Positions 43,527 through 51,976 of a stretch of DNA of 51,976 nucleotides are shown here, piece by piece. This DNA is from an uncultured Bacteroidales bacterium (GTDB lineage: Bacteria; Bacteroidota; Bacteroidia; Bacteroidales; Marinilabiliaceae). Position 1 is the first letter of the stretch; every line of letters starts with the position of its first letter. The notes under the pieces were generated by a model that saw only the letters and a program-made list of their open reading frames with translations, was not told where the DNA came from and ran no database searches. The translations under genes were made by a program, and so were the position numbers. The stretch is taken from assembly GCA_937892255.1 (NCBI GenBank), contig CALAUL010000096.1:1-51976 (forward strand), in the 5' to 3' direction.

Positions 43527-46500
43527 ATGAGTGAAGTACTACTAAAAGCATTGATGCAGCTTTTTGCACTTCTTACCGATGTCAAGCAGTCGGGGAACAA
43601 CGGCCGTGCCAAGGTGGAGGAATTCCTTGCACGTCAGCTCAATAGTGAGTACGTAGAGCAGTCTCTCAAACGCTACGATTACTATCTCGGCAAGTTTCAT
43701 TCCAACGCACTATCGTCGGACGACACTCTGCGCAAACAGCAAAGTTCGCTCAATCTTTCAAAACTTGTTACACTATGCGAGGAGGTTAACAAAGAGATAG
43801 ACCTTGACGCAAAGATATTGATATTGTCATCGTTGCTCAACTTTATCCTCAAACCTGACGTGAGCGACGAGGAAGAGGTCTTCGTCGATACTCTTGCTGA
43901 TAATCTGCGTATTCCGGCAGGAGACTATTGGAATATAAAGACTTTCACACTCTCGGAGCCTCTTAATGTCATCGACAAAGTAAAGTTGTTGCTTATCAAC
44001 GGTCACCCCGACAAGCCCAATCCGGACATCAAACATATCTACATCAACAAACAGCGTGTCGATGTGTGGATTCTGCATGTCAAGAGCACCAATCAATTCT
44101 TGTTTAAATATACAGGCGAGCGAAATCTCTATCTCAACGGACATAAGATAGAACGAGGCAAGGTCTATCCCATGGAGCCAGGAGCAGTGATAAATACATC
44201 GCACGTCAGACCAGTGTATTATGGACATATCGCCGAGAAGTTCATCACACGTCAAGATACAGGACGTATCATATACCGTGCCGTAGATATCGAATATAAG
44301 TTTGGCGATAACTCTATCGGCATACATAAGTTTAGCTTTCTCGGTAAGTCGGGACAGCTTGTCGGTATCATGGGTGGCTCGGGAACAGGCAAGTCGACGC
44401 TTATCAACGTGATGAATGGCAACTACAAGTTGTCGCACGGCTCGATAACAATTAATGGTTACGATCTCAAGCGTGACAACGAACTGCTTAAAGGTGTCAT
44501 AGGTTATGTCCCGCAAGATGATATGCTCAACGAGGAACTCACAGTGCAGGAGAACCTCATGTTCAATGCCCGCCTCATCTTCGATGGCAAGAGTCGCGAA
44601 GAGCAAAACCGTTTAGTAGAGAAAGCTCTAAATGATTTCGACCTCGTGGAGGCTCGTAACCTCAAAGTGGGAACGCCTCTCAACAAGATTCTCTCAGGAG
44701 GACAGCGCAAACGCCTTAACATAGCACTCGAACTCATGCGTGAGCCATCGGTGCTTTTTGTCGATGAACCGACTTCTGGGCTGTCGTCTCTCGACTCGGA
44801 GAAGGTTATGATGTTGCTCAAGCGTCAAGTACTCAAGGGCAAGCTCGTTATTATCAATATACATCAGCCTAATAGCGACCTTTACAAACTCCTTGATAAA
44901 CTCCTCATCATCGACCAAGGAGGACGTATCATCTACAATGGCAATCCGATGAATGCCGTCGTATATTTCAAACGCAAGGCGCATTACGTCAATCCTGAAG
45001 AACGCGAATGTTACACTTGTGGCAATGTCAAAACCGAACAGCCACTTCGTATCATAGAAGCCCGTATTGTCGATACCTACGGCAAACTGATACGCAAGCG
45101 CAAGGTGAGTGCAGAGGAGTGGTATCAGCAGTATTGCGACGAGTTTGAAGCATCATTCGACTGGAAAACAAAGACAAAAATACAGAAAGAGAAGTTGCCA
45201 CCCAACCTCTACGCAATACCAAGTCGATGGAAGCAGTTCACAACATACGCAAAGCGCGATGCGATGAAGAAGATAAAAGATGGTCAATATGTACTTATCA
45301 ACCTCTTTGAAGTGCCCATCTTAGCATTCCTGCTTTCATTTGCCACAAAGTATATAGGCAATGGGGCAGAGTATTCGTTTTTTGCCAATCCCAATATACC
45401 GACATTCCTCTTTATGTGTATTGTCGTGGCGTTGTTCGTGGGATTGAACGTAAGTGCAGAAGAGATAATAAAAGACCGCAAGCTTCTCATGCGCGAGAAG
45501 TTCCTGAACCTCTCACGTTCATCGTATCTCAACAGTAAGATAATGAACCTCATGGTGATAGCTGCCGTGCAATCGTTGCTGCTCGTGCTCATAGGCAATC
45601 ACATACTTGAGATAAAAGGCATGTTCTGGGGCTATTGGCTTATACTCTTCTCGACGTTCGTCCACGCCATAATGTTTGGCCTTAACATCAGTTCTGGACT
45701 GAAGACGGCAGTTGCCATATATGTCAGTATTCCGTTGATTCTTGTGCCACAATTGCTCTTCTCGGGCACAATGGTAGAGTTTGACAAGTTGCACGGAAGG
45801 ATTAGCAATCGAGAGTTTGTGCCTCATATCGGCGATGCCATGGTGTCAAGATGGGCATACGAAGCATTGGCAGTCTATCAGTTTACGTCCAACGACTACG
45901 AAAAGAACTTTTATCAGTACGAACAACGACGTTCCGACGCATCGTATGCCATGTCGGTATGGATACCCGAGTTGTACGAACTCAACGATAGGTGCGAATC
46001 GTATATGCAAAATGGTGACAAAGAGATGTTGAAAGAGTCTGCCGATTTGCTCTTCACAGAGGTAAGCAAACTCTCTGACTCACAGCTGAAGAAGATGCCA
46101 CGTCTTATTCGTCGTCATCTGACACCGGTGTATGATGCAAACAGTCATGCCATGATTAAGAATGAGCTCGATACGCTTAAATCTTACTATTCGCAGCAGT
46201 TCAAAGTCTATAACGCACAATGCGACAGTGTGAGTGAGGCTCTTGTGAACAAACTCGGATCGGCAACAAAAGTGGCGGAGATAAAAAAACGTTATACCAA
46301 TGATGCCCTCGATGCTCTGCTCCTTAGTAAGCGTAACCTTCGACAGATAGAGGTGTATCCTGACCTTATAGTGCGAAAAAAACAGCCGGTGTACAACATT
46401 CCCGACAACCATTGGGGACGAGCGCATTTCTACGCACCGTACAAACGATTTGGAGATATCACCATGCCTACGATATGGTTTAATTGCATAGTGATATGGA

Positions 46501-46619
46501 TTGTCTCGGCGATATTGTACTTTACCTTGTACTTCGACCTATTGAGACGACTGATAAGTTACATCGAACGTCTGAAGATGCATCGAATGCACAAGCGTTT
46601 GCAGAAACTGAGATTATAG
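43527..46619 (+). CDS. Large ABCG-like ABC transporter with N-terminal accessory domains
   Basis: This 1030-residue protein combines an ATPase and a permease in the ABCG order. Residues about 1-160 are helical and acidic, similar in character to TerB-like domains; about 165-255 look beta-rich and FHA-like (NLYLNGHKIERGKVYPMEPG). The ATPase has Walker A GGSGTGKST (283-291), the signature LSGGQRKRL and Walker B VLFVDEPTSGLSS. The membrane part has six segments (for example EVPILAFLLSFATKYI and TIWFNCIVIWIVSAILY), with a charged insertion of about 200 residues before the last one. Substrate unknown. The TerB-like and FHA-like labels are inference. Confidence 0.85.
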   Translation: MSEVLLKALMQLFALLTDVKQSGNNGRAKVEEFLARQLNSEYVEQSLKRYDYYLGKFHSNALSSDDTLRKQQSSLNLSKLVTLCEEVNKEIDLDAKILILSSLLNFILKPDVSDEEEVFVDTLADNLRIPAGDYWNIKTFTLSEPLNVIDKVKLLLINGHPDKPNPDIKHIYINKQRVDVWILHVKSTNQFLFKYTGERNLYLNGHKIERGKVYPMEPGAVINTSHVRPVYYGHIAEKFITRQDTGRIIYRAVDIEYKFGDNSIGIHKFSFLGKSGQLVGIMGGSGTGKSTLINVMNGNYKLSHGSITINGYDLKRDNELLKGVIGYVPQDDMLNEELTVQENLMFNARLIFDGKSREEQNRLVEKALNDFDLVEARNLKVGTPLNKILSGGQRKRLNIALELMREPSVLFVDEPTSGLSSLDSEKVMMLLKRQVLKGKLVIINIHQPNSDLYKLLDKLLIIDQGGRIIYNGNPMNAVVYFKRKAHYVNPEERECYTCGNVKTEQPLRIIEARIVDTYGKLIRKRKVSAEEWYQQYCDEFEASFDWKTKTKIQKEKLPPNLYAIPSRWKQFTTYAKRDAMKKIKDGQYVLINLFEVPILAFLLSFATKYIGNGAEYSFFANPNIPTFLFMCIVVALFVGLNVSAEEIIKDRKLLMREKFLNLSRSSYLNSKIMNLMVIAAVQSLLLVLIGNHILEIKGMFWGYWLILFSTFVHAIMFGLNISSGLKTAVAIYVSIPLILVPQLLFSGTMVEFDKLHGRISNREFVPHIGDAMVSRWAYEALAVYQFTSNDYEKNFYQYEQRRSDASYAMSVWIPELYELNDRCESYMQNGDKEMLKESADLLFTEVSKLSDSQLKKMPRLIRRHLTPVYDANSHAMIKNELDTLKSYYSQQFKVYNAQCDSVSEALVNKLGSATKVAEIKKRYTNDALDALLLSKRNLRQIEVYPDLIVRKKQPVYNIPDNHWGRAHFYAPYKRFGDITMPTIWFNCIVIWIVSAILYFTLYFDLLRRLISYIERLKMHRMHKRLQKLRL

Positions 46620-46628
46620 ATAAACAAC

Positions 46629-47198
46629 ATGATTATGAATGAAGATATAAAGCAAGCCCTCGAAGTATTGCAAAGAGGAGGCGTGATACTCTATCCTACC
46701 GATACGGTGTGGGGATTGGGCTGTGACGCCACCAATGCAGAAGCCGTCGCTAAGATATATGAGATAAAGCGACGCTCCGAGTCAAAGAGTATGATAGTGC
46801 TTTTTGATTGTGTGCAACGAGTGAATGGCTACTTAGATAAAGTGCCCGAAGTGGCTTATGATATGATGGAACTGTCAGACAAACCACTGACATTGATATT
46901 AGACGGCGCAAAAAATTTGGCTCACAACCTTATAGCCGACGATGGCAGCGTCGGAGTACGTGTGACATCGGAGGAGTTCTCAAAACATCTGTGTGCTCGT
47001 TTCAAACGTCCCATTGTCAGCACATCAGCGAATATATCGGGCGAGCCAACGCCAACGATATTCTCCGAAATATCAGCCGAGATAGTTGGAGCTGTAGACT
47101 ACGTTGTAAGTTACCGTCAAGACGATGTGACGTCTCGCAAACCATCATCTATCATTCGTCTTGCCTCAAATGGCAATGTCAAGATAATAAGAGAATGA
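46629..47198 (+). CDS. L-threonylcarbamoyladenylate synthase (TsaC/Sua5/YrdC family)
   Basis: This 189-residue enzyme makes threonylcarbamoyl-AMP for the t6A37 modification of tRNAs that read ANN codons. The family core is visible in GGVILYPTDTVWGLGCDA, KRRSESKSMIVL, GVRVTS and PIVSTSANISGEP. The length fits the short TsaC/YrdC type without the Sua5 C-terminal domain. Either the ATG at 46629 or the one at 46635 could be used. It follows the ABC transporter gene by 9 bp and precedes the thioesterase gene by 7 bp. Confidence 0.9.
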   Translation: MIMNEDIKQALEVLQRGGVILYPTDTVWGLGCDATNAEAVAKIYEIKRRSESKSMIVLFDCVQRVNGYLDKVPEVAYDMMELSDKPLTLILDGAKNLAHNLIADDGSVGVRVTSEEFSKHLCARFKRPIVSTSANISGEPTPTIFSEISAEIVGAVDYVVSYRQDDVTSRKPSSIIRLASNGNVKIIRE

Positions 47199-47205
47199 TA
47201 TACGT

Positions 47206-47652
47206 ATGACAACAAAGGAAATAACAACAGTAGACCCAACGACATACAACTTCAAACATTGTGTCGGAGTGCAAAAGCGTTTTGATGACCTTGATCCATT
47301 TGCACATATCAACAACTGTGCCCAACAAGCATATTTTGACATTGGTAGAGCAGACTATCTCGGCCGGCTTCAAAAGGGAAATTTCTTCCTTGCCGATAAG
47401 GCATTACTCGTAGTGTCGTACAAGACCGATTTCGTTCGTCAAATAACATTTGAAGTGCCATTGGAAGTGTGTACGTCTGTCTATCATGTAGGGAATAAGA
47501 GTATTCGTATTATACAAGTCTTGCGCAACAGTCAAAGTGGTGAAATACATACTACATGCGACTCTGTGATGGCAGCTGTCGACATCAAACAGCAGAAGAG
47601 CATTGAAGTGCCGCAAATATGGCGTGACGCTATCGCAACGTTGGAAGCCTGA
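47206..47652 (+). CDS. Hotdog-fold acyl-CoA thioesterase (4HBT family)
   Basis: This 148-residue protein has the hotdog-fold signature RFDDLDPFAHINNCAQQAYF, where the Asp and His/Asn positions match the 4-hydroxybenzoyl-CoA thioesterase family, followed by a long helix and a five-strand sheet. It probably hydrolyses an acyl-CoA in the cytoplasm; the acyl group is unknown. It lies 7 bp after the TsaC-type gene and is likely co-transcribed with it. Confidence 0.85.
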   Translation: MTTKEITTVDPTTYNFKHCVGVQKRFDDLDPFAHINNCAQQAYFDIGRADYLGRLQKGNFFLADKALLVVSYKTDFVRQITFEVPLEVCTSVYHVGNKSIRIIQVLRNSQSGEIHTTCDSVMAAVDIKQQKSIEVPQIWRDAIATLEA

Positions 47653-47710
47653 GATGAGATTCCAAAGGACTTCTCAAAACTGTATCTTAAATGTTTTTTG
47701 CATTATTGAG

Positions 47711-47741
47711 TTGTCAGAATTAAAAATATCTACTATATTTG
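47711..47741 (+). promoter_or_regulatory. Promoter of tRNA-Arg(TCT)
   Basis: TTG at 47711-47713 and TATATTTG at 47734-47741 are 20 bp apart, a good match to the -33/-7 pattern. Confidence 0.75.
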
Positions 47742-47757
47742 CACCGCAATAAGCGAT

Positions 47758-47831
47758 GGTTCGGTAGCTCAGCTGGATAGAGCAACAGCCTTCTAAGCTG
47801 TGGGTCTTGGGTTCGAATCCCAACCGAATCA
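47758..47831 (+). tRNA. tRNA-Arg (anticodon TCT)
   Basis: The acceptor stem GGTTCGG/CCGAATC (one G-T pair), D arm, anticodon stem ACAGC/GCTGT with loop CTTCTAA, and T arm TTGGG/CCCAA all fold. The anticodon TCT reads AGA/AGG. CCA is not encoded. Confidence 0.93.
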
Positions 47832-47832
47832 C

Positions 47833-47866
47833 AAAAAAGGAGACTCAGATGAGCCTCCTTTTTTTA
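47833..47866. terminator. Terminator shared by tRNA-Arg and the convergent MFS gene
   Basis: GGAGaCTC / GAGcCTCC with loop AGAT is flanked by A and T runs. The stop codon of the minus-strand MFS gene lies in the T-run. Confidence 0.8.
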
Positions 47867-49123
47867 TTCCTCCGTTTGCGAGTTATCCTCAAGTCGCAGA
47901 TATTTGACCAGTATAGTGCCTGGAATGCAACAAATTACTACATATATAAAAAAGTAGTCGTATCCCACAAGCTCTTGAACAAATCCGGATATCATGCCCG
48001 GCAACATCATGCCGAGAGCCATTAATGCGGTGCCGAGAGCGTATTCCGCTGTCTTGTATTTGCTGTCGCCTACGTAGAGAAGCAGAAATAACATATATGC
48101 TGTAAAACCAAAGCCATATCCCAGCTGTTCTGTTATGATAGCGGCATATATTGTCCAGCTATCTGCAACAGGTTGCCATATAGCCAAAGCCACATATACT
48201 AAGTTGGGCAGGTTCATAAATGCCACCATAGGCCATATAAGTCGTTTCAATCCGAATTTCGAAGCCAGCCACCCACCGACAACTCCGCCTAATGTGAGGG
48301 CTATCATGCCTAATGTGCCGTATGCAATGCCGTAGTCGGTCATCGACATGCCAAGTCCGCCGTTGCTCCTATCGTCAATGAGAAATGGCGTTGCTATTTT
48401 GGCGAGTTGAGCCTCTCCCAGTCGGTAGAGCAGAAGAAAAGCTATAGAGGGAACAACTCCTGGTTTGCTGAAGAATGACACTATCACCTCCTTGTATATC
48501 GTCAGACTGCTCGAACTATCGGACGTCGTGTCCGAGGGGTGAGGCAACATTCGGCTATTGTACAACCACAATGCAAGCATGACGATACTCAATGTGATGA
48601 ATGCAACTGTCCACCCCCATGAGGAATTTGATGTATTCTTGCCATTGACGTAGTCGACAACGATAGGAATGAGCCCAACTGCGGCAAGCATAGCTACTTT
48701 GTAAAACACTGTGCGTATTCCGACAAAAAACGACTGCTGTCTGCTGTTGAGTGCCAACATATAAAATCCATCACACGCTATGTCGTGACTTGCAGACCCC
48801 AATGCGATGAAAAGCAATGTCAATAACGATAGAGGATAGAAACATTGCATTTGAAACGACAGACCCAATAACAAGAATAGTACAGCTACCACCATTTGAG
48901 TTATTACTACCCATCTGCGTTTAGTGGAGCAAGCTTCAACTATTGGACTCCAGAGAGGTTTAATAGTCCAAGGCAAGTAGAGAAGACTTGTCCAAAAAGT
49001 AAACGAAGCGACGTTGATACCCATGCTCTGATAGAACAGAGCAGATGTGGTCATCACAATGCTGTAAGGAATACCTTGATATAGATAAAGCGACGGAACC
49101 CAAAACCACGGTGTTTTATTCAT
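47864..49123 (-). CDS. MFS transporter, AmpG-like
   Basis: This 419-residue inner-membrane protein has about 12 membrane segments and belongs to the major facilitator superfamily. The N-terminal PSLYLYQGIPYSIVMTTSAL and the TSLLYLPWTIKPLWSPIVE segment resemble AmpG-type muropeptide permeases, and GSASHDIACDGFY supports this. Import of peptidoglycan fragments is therefore a reasonable inference but is not proven. It is a single-gene unit convergent to tRNA-Arg; a -7 element (TATTTTTG on the minus strand) is at 49148-49155. Confidence 0.82.
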   Translation of the reverse strand: MNKTPWFWVPSLYLYQGIPYSIVMTTSALFYQSMGINVASFTFWTSLLYLPWTIKPLWSPIVEACSTKRRWVVITQMVVAVLFLLLGLSFQMQCFYPLSLLTLLFIALGSASHDIACDGFYMLALNSRQQSFFVGIRTVFYKVAMLAAVGLIPIVVDYVNGKNTSNSSWGWTVAFITLSIVMLALWLYNSRMLPHPSDTTSDSSSSLTIYKEVIVSFFSKPGVVPSIAFLLLYRLGEAQLAKIATPFLIDDRSNGGLGMSMTDYGIAYGTLGMIALTLGGVVGGWLASKFGLKRLIWPMVAFMNLPNLVYVALAIWQPVADSWTIYAAIITEQLGYGFGFTAYMLFLLLYVGDSKYKTAEYALGTALMALGMMLPGMISGFVQELVGYDYFFIYVVICCIPGTILVKYLRLEDNSQTEE

Positions 49124-49147
49124 GAGTCAGATATTTTTGTACATCTG

Positions 49148-49155
49148 CAAAAATA
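49148..49155 (-). promoter_or_regulatory. -7 element of the MFS gene
   Basis: The minus strand reads TATTTTTG, matching TAnnTTTG, 24 bp before the ATG. The -33 element is not clear. Confidence 0.45.
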
Positions 49156-49281
49156 AGAAAAAGGGAAGAACAATCAGTATGGAGTATACATTATTAAATG
49201 TATCAACTGAGCTTATAGTATGTTAACAGCAAACCCGAAAGTAAAAAAATAGTTTTTTCTGTAACTTTTTTACGCAAAAAC

Positions 49282-49312
49282 TTGTTAAAGTTTATTAGTA
49301 AGTCTACCTTTG
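49282..49312 (+). promoter_or_regulatory. Promoter of the rprX-rprY operon
   Basis: TTG at 49282-49284 and TACCTTTG at 49305-49312 are 20 bp apart. The ATG begins 8 bases after the -7 element, so the leader is very short or absent. Confidence 0.75.
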
Positions 49313-49319
49313 CCAAAAG

Positions 49320-50867
49320 ATGAGAAAGAATATAATTCTTTGGTTGTGCGTCGTGATGACATTTGCCTTTATGGGCTTGATAGTTATGCAGACTACATGG
49401 ATTGTAGAAGCTTCAGAACTAAAGGCTAAGCATTTCGATCAAATGGTAAGACAGAGTATTGACGGTGTTATAGCAAGACTCGAAACAGATGAATATTCAT
49501 CTGTTCGTTCGGCCTTTGGATATGACGTAAATGCTATAAAACCGTTGGTTAGACGTAGATTGAACAGTGCGTCGCAGTCTGTCGGTGGTATGAATTTGGG
49601 TGACGAGTACGAAGATTTCAATGTTACTCTCGATTTTGACTCAAAGGGACATTTTAGTATAATTACATATAAGGAGGACTCATTGGTCTCGGCACATAAC
49701 GGACAGACGAGCGTAAATCTGCACTCTGACCTGTTGACAAGTGCAATGATGGCAATACAAGCTGAGCTTAAGAACAAGATAGAGGAGCAAAATCAGGCCA
49801 TGTTGCATCGTCTCTTTGAAGAATTGCCTATCGAACAGCGTGTAAATCAGCAACGTCTTGACGGCTTGTTGATGCAGTACTTTGAGGAAAGAGGCATAAG
49901 TCAGATCTATGAGTTTGCAGTTGTCAGTTCGCAATCGAAGATAGTCTTCTGCACTCCGGGTTACGATCAGTCGGTAGACGTGCCGATATATCACAAGCGT
50001 CTGTTTCCCAATGATGTGCATGCAAAGTTGCATACATTGAGTGTCTATTTTCCTGAGACTCCGACATTTATACTTGAGTCGATGGGGTTGGTGATACCTA
50101 CGGTGGTGTTTACGCTCATGGTTTTGGGTATATCAATGTATACCATAGTGATAATATCTCGCCAGAGAAAAGTTGACATTATAAAGAACGACTTTATCAA
50201 TAATATGACGCACGAATTCAAAACGCCGATATCGACAATCTCGCTTGCCTCGCAAATGATGAAAGATTTATCGGACGTCATTAAGCCTGAGAAAATAACA
50301 CATATCTCAGGCGTGATAATAGAGGAGTGCAAACGTCTCACACAGCAAGTGGAAAAGATACTTCAGATGGCGGCATTCGAAAAAGGCAAAGCAAGTTTGA
50401 AGTTGAAAGAGTCGGATGTGAATGCGATAATAGCGAAGGTTATAAATAGTTTCAGAGTGAAGGTGGAGAGTGCGCATGGGGAAATAAACGATATGTTGGA
50501 GGCAAAAGATAGTCTTGCGATGGTCGATGAGGTACATTTTACCAATGTAATATTTAACCTGCTCGACAATGCTTTCAAATACCGACGCGAAGAGCCTGTG
50601 TTGTACGTCAAGACGATGAATAAAAACAAGGGAATTGTAATCTCGATAAAAGATAACGGCTTGGGGATACCCAAAGATCATTTGAATAGAATATTCGAGA
50701 AGTTTTATCGAGTGCCGACCGGCAATGTTCATGATGTGAAAGGATTTGGACTCGGTCTTGCTTATGTGAAGAAGATCGTGGAAGATCACGGTGGTCAGAT
50801 AGCAGTGGAAAGCGAACTTAATGTTGGAACAAAATTTGATATATTTTTACCTATAAAAAAGCAGTAA
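49320..50867 (+). CDS. rprX: Sensor histidine kinase, RprX-like
   Basis: This 515-residue inner-membrane kinase has a first membrane segment at about 7-25, a periplasmic sensor region, a second segment at about 248-275, and a complete kinase core. The H box is NNMTHEFKTPISTI with H298; the N box reads FNLLDNAFKYR; G boxes are KDNGLGIPKDHL and GFGLGLAYVKK. It lies 2 bp before its response regulator gene and closely resembles RprX of Bacteroides fragilis, so the symbol is given by pair and sequence likeness. The signal is unknown. Confidence 0.85.
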   Translation: MRKNIILWLCVVMTFAFMGLIVMQTTWIVEASELKAKHFDQMVRQSIDGVIARLETDEYSSVRSAFGYDVNAIKPLVRRRLNSASQSVGGMNLGDEYEDFNVTLDFDSKGHFSIITYKEDSLVSAHNGQTSVNLHSDLLTSAMMAIQAELKNKIEEQNQAMLHRLFEELPIEQRVNQQRLDGLLMQYFEERGISQIYEFAVVSSQSKIVFCTPGYDQSVDVPIYHKRLFPNDVHAKLHTLSVYFPETPTFILESMGLVIPTVVFTLMVLGISMYTIVIISRQRKVDIIKNDFINNMTHEFKTPISTISLASQMMKDLSDVIKPEKITHISGVIIEECKRLTQQVEKILQMAAFEKGKASLKLKESDVNAIIAKVINSFRVKVESAHGEINDMLEAKDSLAMVDEVHFTNVIFNLLDNAFKYRREEPVLYVKTMNKNKGIVISIKDNGLGIPKDHLNRIFEKFYRVPTGNVHDVKGFGLGLAYVKKIVEDHGGQIAVESELNVGTKFDIFLPIKKQ

Positions 50868-50869
50868 AA

Positions 50870-51562
50870 ATGGAAAACAAGGAGCACAAAATTTTATTGG
50901 CAGAAGACGATGAGAACCTCGGCATGTTGTTGTGTGAGTATCTCAACGCAAAGGGGTTCAATACCGAGCTTATGCCTAATGGCGAGGACGCATATAATGC
51001 ATTCGTCGCAAACAAGTATGATATCTGTATCTTTGACGTCATGATGCCCAAGAAAGATGGCTTCACACTCGCAAAGGAGATACGTATGTTGAATACTGAC
51101 GTGCCTATTATCTTCTTGACAGCCAAGAGTATGAAGGATGATATTCTTCAGGGATTCAAGGTTGGTGCTGACGACTACCTCTCAAAGCCGTTCAGCATGG
51201 AAGAACTTCTATTCCGTATTGAGGCCATATTGCGTCGAACAAGTGGCAATGCGGCAACACAAGATGTCTATACCCTTGGTATTTTCAAGTTCGACACTCA
51301 AAAGCAACAACTTATCAATACATCGAATGAAAATTTGATAAAGTTGACAACAAAAGAATCTGAGTTGTTGAAGTTGCTCTGTATCAATGCCAATAAAGTG
51401 TTGGAACGTAACATAGCACTGAAAACTATTTGGGTTGATGATAACTATTTCAATGCTCGCAGTATGGACGTTTACATCACTAAATTGCGTAAGCATTTGA
51501 AGGAAGATCCGTCGGTTGAGATTATCAACGTTCATGGTAAAGGATACAAACTTGTCATGTAA
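50870..51562 (+). CDS. rprY: OmpR-family response regulator, RprY-like
   Basis: This 230-residue DNA-binding regulator has a receiver (phospho-acceptor D56 in FDVMMPKKDG, K106 in LSKPFSMEEL) and a C-terminal winged helix with TTKESELLKLL, the recognition region NYFNARSMDVYITKLRKHL and the end NVHGKGYKLVM. The sequence matches what I recall of Bacteroides and Porphyromonas RprY. It is coupled to the kinase gene by a 2-bp gap and followed by a terminator. Confidence 0.9.
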   Translation: MENKEHKILLAEDDENLGMLLCEYLNAKGFNTELMPNGEDAYNAFVANKYDICIFDVMMPKKDGFTLAKEIRMLNTDVPIIFLTAKSMKDDILQGFKVGADDYLSKPFSMEELLFRIEAILRRTSGNAATQDVYTLGIFKFDTQKQQLINTSNENLIKLTTKESELLKLLCINANKVLERNIALKTIWVDDNYFNARSMDVYITKLRKHLKEDPSVEIINVHGKGYKLVM

Positions 51563-51592
51563 GAGTAAAGACTTTTGATAAAGAGATAGTGT

Positions 51593-51621
51593 GACCGGCG
51601 AATGTATCGTCGGTCTTTTTT
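51593..51621 (+). terminator. Terminator of rprX-rprY
   Basis: GACCGGCGA (51593-51601) pairs with TCGTCGGTC (51607-51615), with one G-T pair, followed by six T. Confidence 0.88.
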
Positions 51622-51693
51622 GTCTATCAATGCAGTGATGTTAAGAGCAAGCGAGGACCGTGTCGATAGATTGAATCTGGGGTGTAACGACGT

Positions 51694-51730
51694 TAATCTC
51701 TCGACTTTTTGCCAAAAAGTCGAGAGATTA
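51694..51730. repeat. Perfect 17-bp inverted repeat, compact hairpin copy 2
   Basis: TAATCTCTCGACTTTTT (51694-51710) and its exact reverse complement (51714-51730) are separated by GCC only. The T-run is inside the stem, so it is not a typical terminator. It resembles the hairpin at 17431-17451. The rest of 51622-51891 holds no gene that I can support. Confidence 0.8.
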
Positions 51731-51891
51731 GGCTATCCATGAGGGGGATAAAAGCCGAACCAAAGGTATCGATTGTTATGCTTTGTATAGTGAGAATCAA
51801 TCGGTCGTAAAACACGTGCGGTTTGTTGAAAAAACCAGTCTTTGTGGCATCTAAAAATGCAAAGCCTGTTTCTCAATACAATTAAAATGGT

Positions 51892-51899
51892 TATCTTTG
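51892..51899 (+). promoter_or_regulatory. -7 element of tRNA-Arg(CCG)
   Basis: TATCTTTG lies 22 bp before the tRNA and matches TAnnTTTG; the -33 element is not clear. Confidence 0.55.
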
Positions 51900-51921
51900 C
51901 ATTGCAAAAAAGAGCGAGAGA

Positions 51922-51976
51922 GGCTTCGTAGTTCAATGGATAGAATATCAGATTCCGGTTCTGCAGATAGGGGTTC
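51922..51976 (+). tRNA. tRNA-Arg (anticodon CCG), cut by window end
   Basis: The acceptor strand GGCTTCG, D arm (GTTC/GAAT) and anticodon loop TTCCGGT are present, giving anticodon CCG (reads CGG). The anticodon stem has four clear pairs and a T-C mismatch at its top. The T arm is cut after GGGGTTC. Confidence 0.8.

Overview
The window is chromosomal DNA from a member of Bacteroidetes, most likely order Bacteroidales. The evidence is the recurrent promoter type (TTG, about 20 bp, then TAnnTTTG), tRNA genes without an encoded CCA, a remnant of a type IX secretion (T9SS) sorting domain, C10, M16 and S46 peptidases, an RprX/RprY-like two-component pair, and the conserved ileS-dksA-lspA order. 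Nearly all genes lie on the + strand. No intact mobile element, phage, CRISPR array or rRNA is visible.

Layout. 1-2.8 kb: a secreted C10 cysteine peptidase (5' end outside the window) followed by two paralogous 278-residue surface-type lipoproteins; between them sits the last 40 codons of a second, otherwise deleted C10 peptidase, so this is a partly eroded tandem duplication. 2.8-5.6 kb: an 11-bp-periodic repeat array, then a zinc/manganese ABC importer (znuABC type). 5.6-14.6 kb: an M16 metallopeptidase, a shrunken thiamine-diphosphate E1 homologue, a TPR/SpoIIE phosphatase, a glycosyltransferase and a flippase. 14.6-15.3 kb: a decayed T9SS cargo gene end. 15.3-24.1 kb: argS, a small basic protein of unknown function, waaA, ileS, a DksA-family regulator, lspA and initiator tRNA.

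24.1-30.4 kb: a second 11-bp array, a hybrid histidine-kinase-like protein without the phospho-accepting His, an S46 dipeptidyl peptidase of DPP7 type, a class III cyclase-like protein without metal-binding Asp (minus strand), and a GSCFA protein. 30.4-37.7 kb: a glycogen cluster (debranching enzyme, GT4 glycogen synthase-like enzyme, GH57 protein with Asn at the expected catalytic Asp, alpha-glucan phosphorylase). 37.7-40.3 kb: trpF and dxs on the minus strand. 40.3-47.7 kb: OmpA-type lipoprotein, dnaG, a large ABCG-like transporter, tsaC-type enzyme and a thioesterase. 47.7-52 kb: tRNA-Arg(TCT), an AmpG-like MFS transporter (minus), rprX-rprY, and the start of tRNA-Arg(CCG).

Most genes are housekeeping (translation, envelope, glycogen, signalling). 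The strongest unexplained signals are the two intergenic arrays with exact 11-bp periodicity, each ending 55-58 bp upstream of a promoter -33 element, and a group of proteins (kinase-like, cyclase-like, GH57, E1-like) that keep the family fold but lack key catalytic residues. The peptidase-lipoprotein duplication is the best candidate for a specialised accessory module. All assignments are from reading the sequence; no database search was run.
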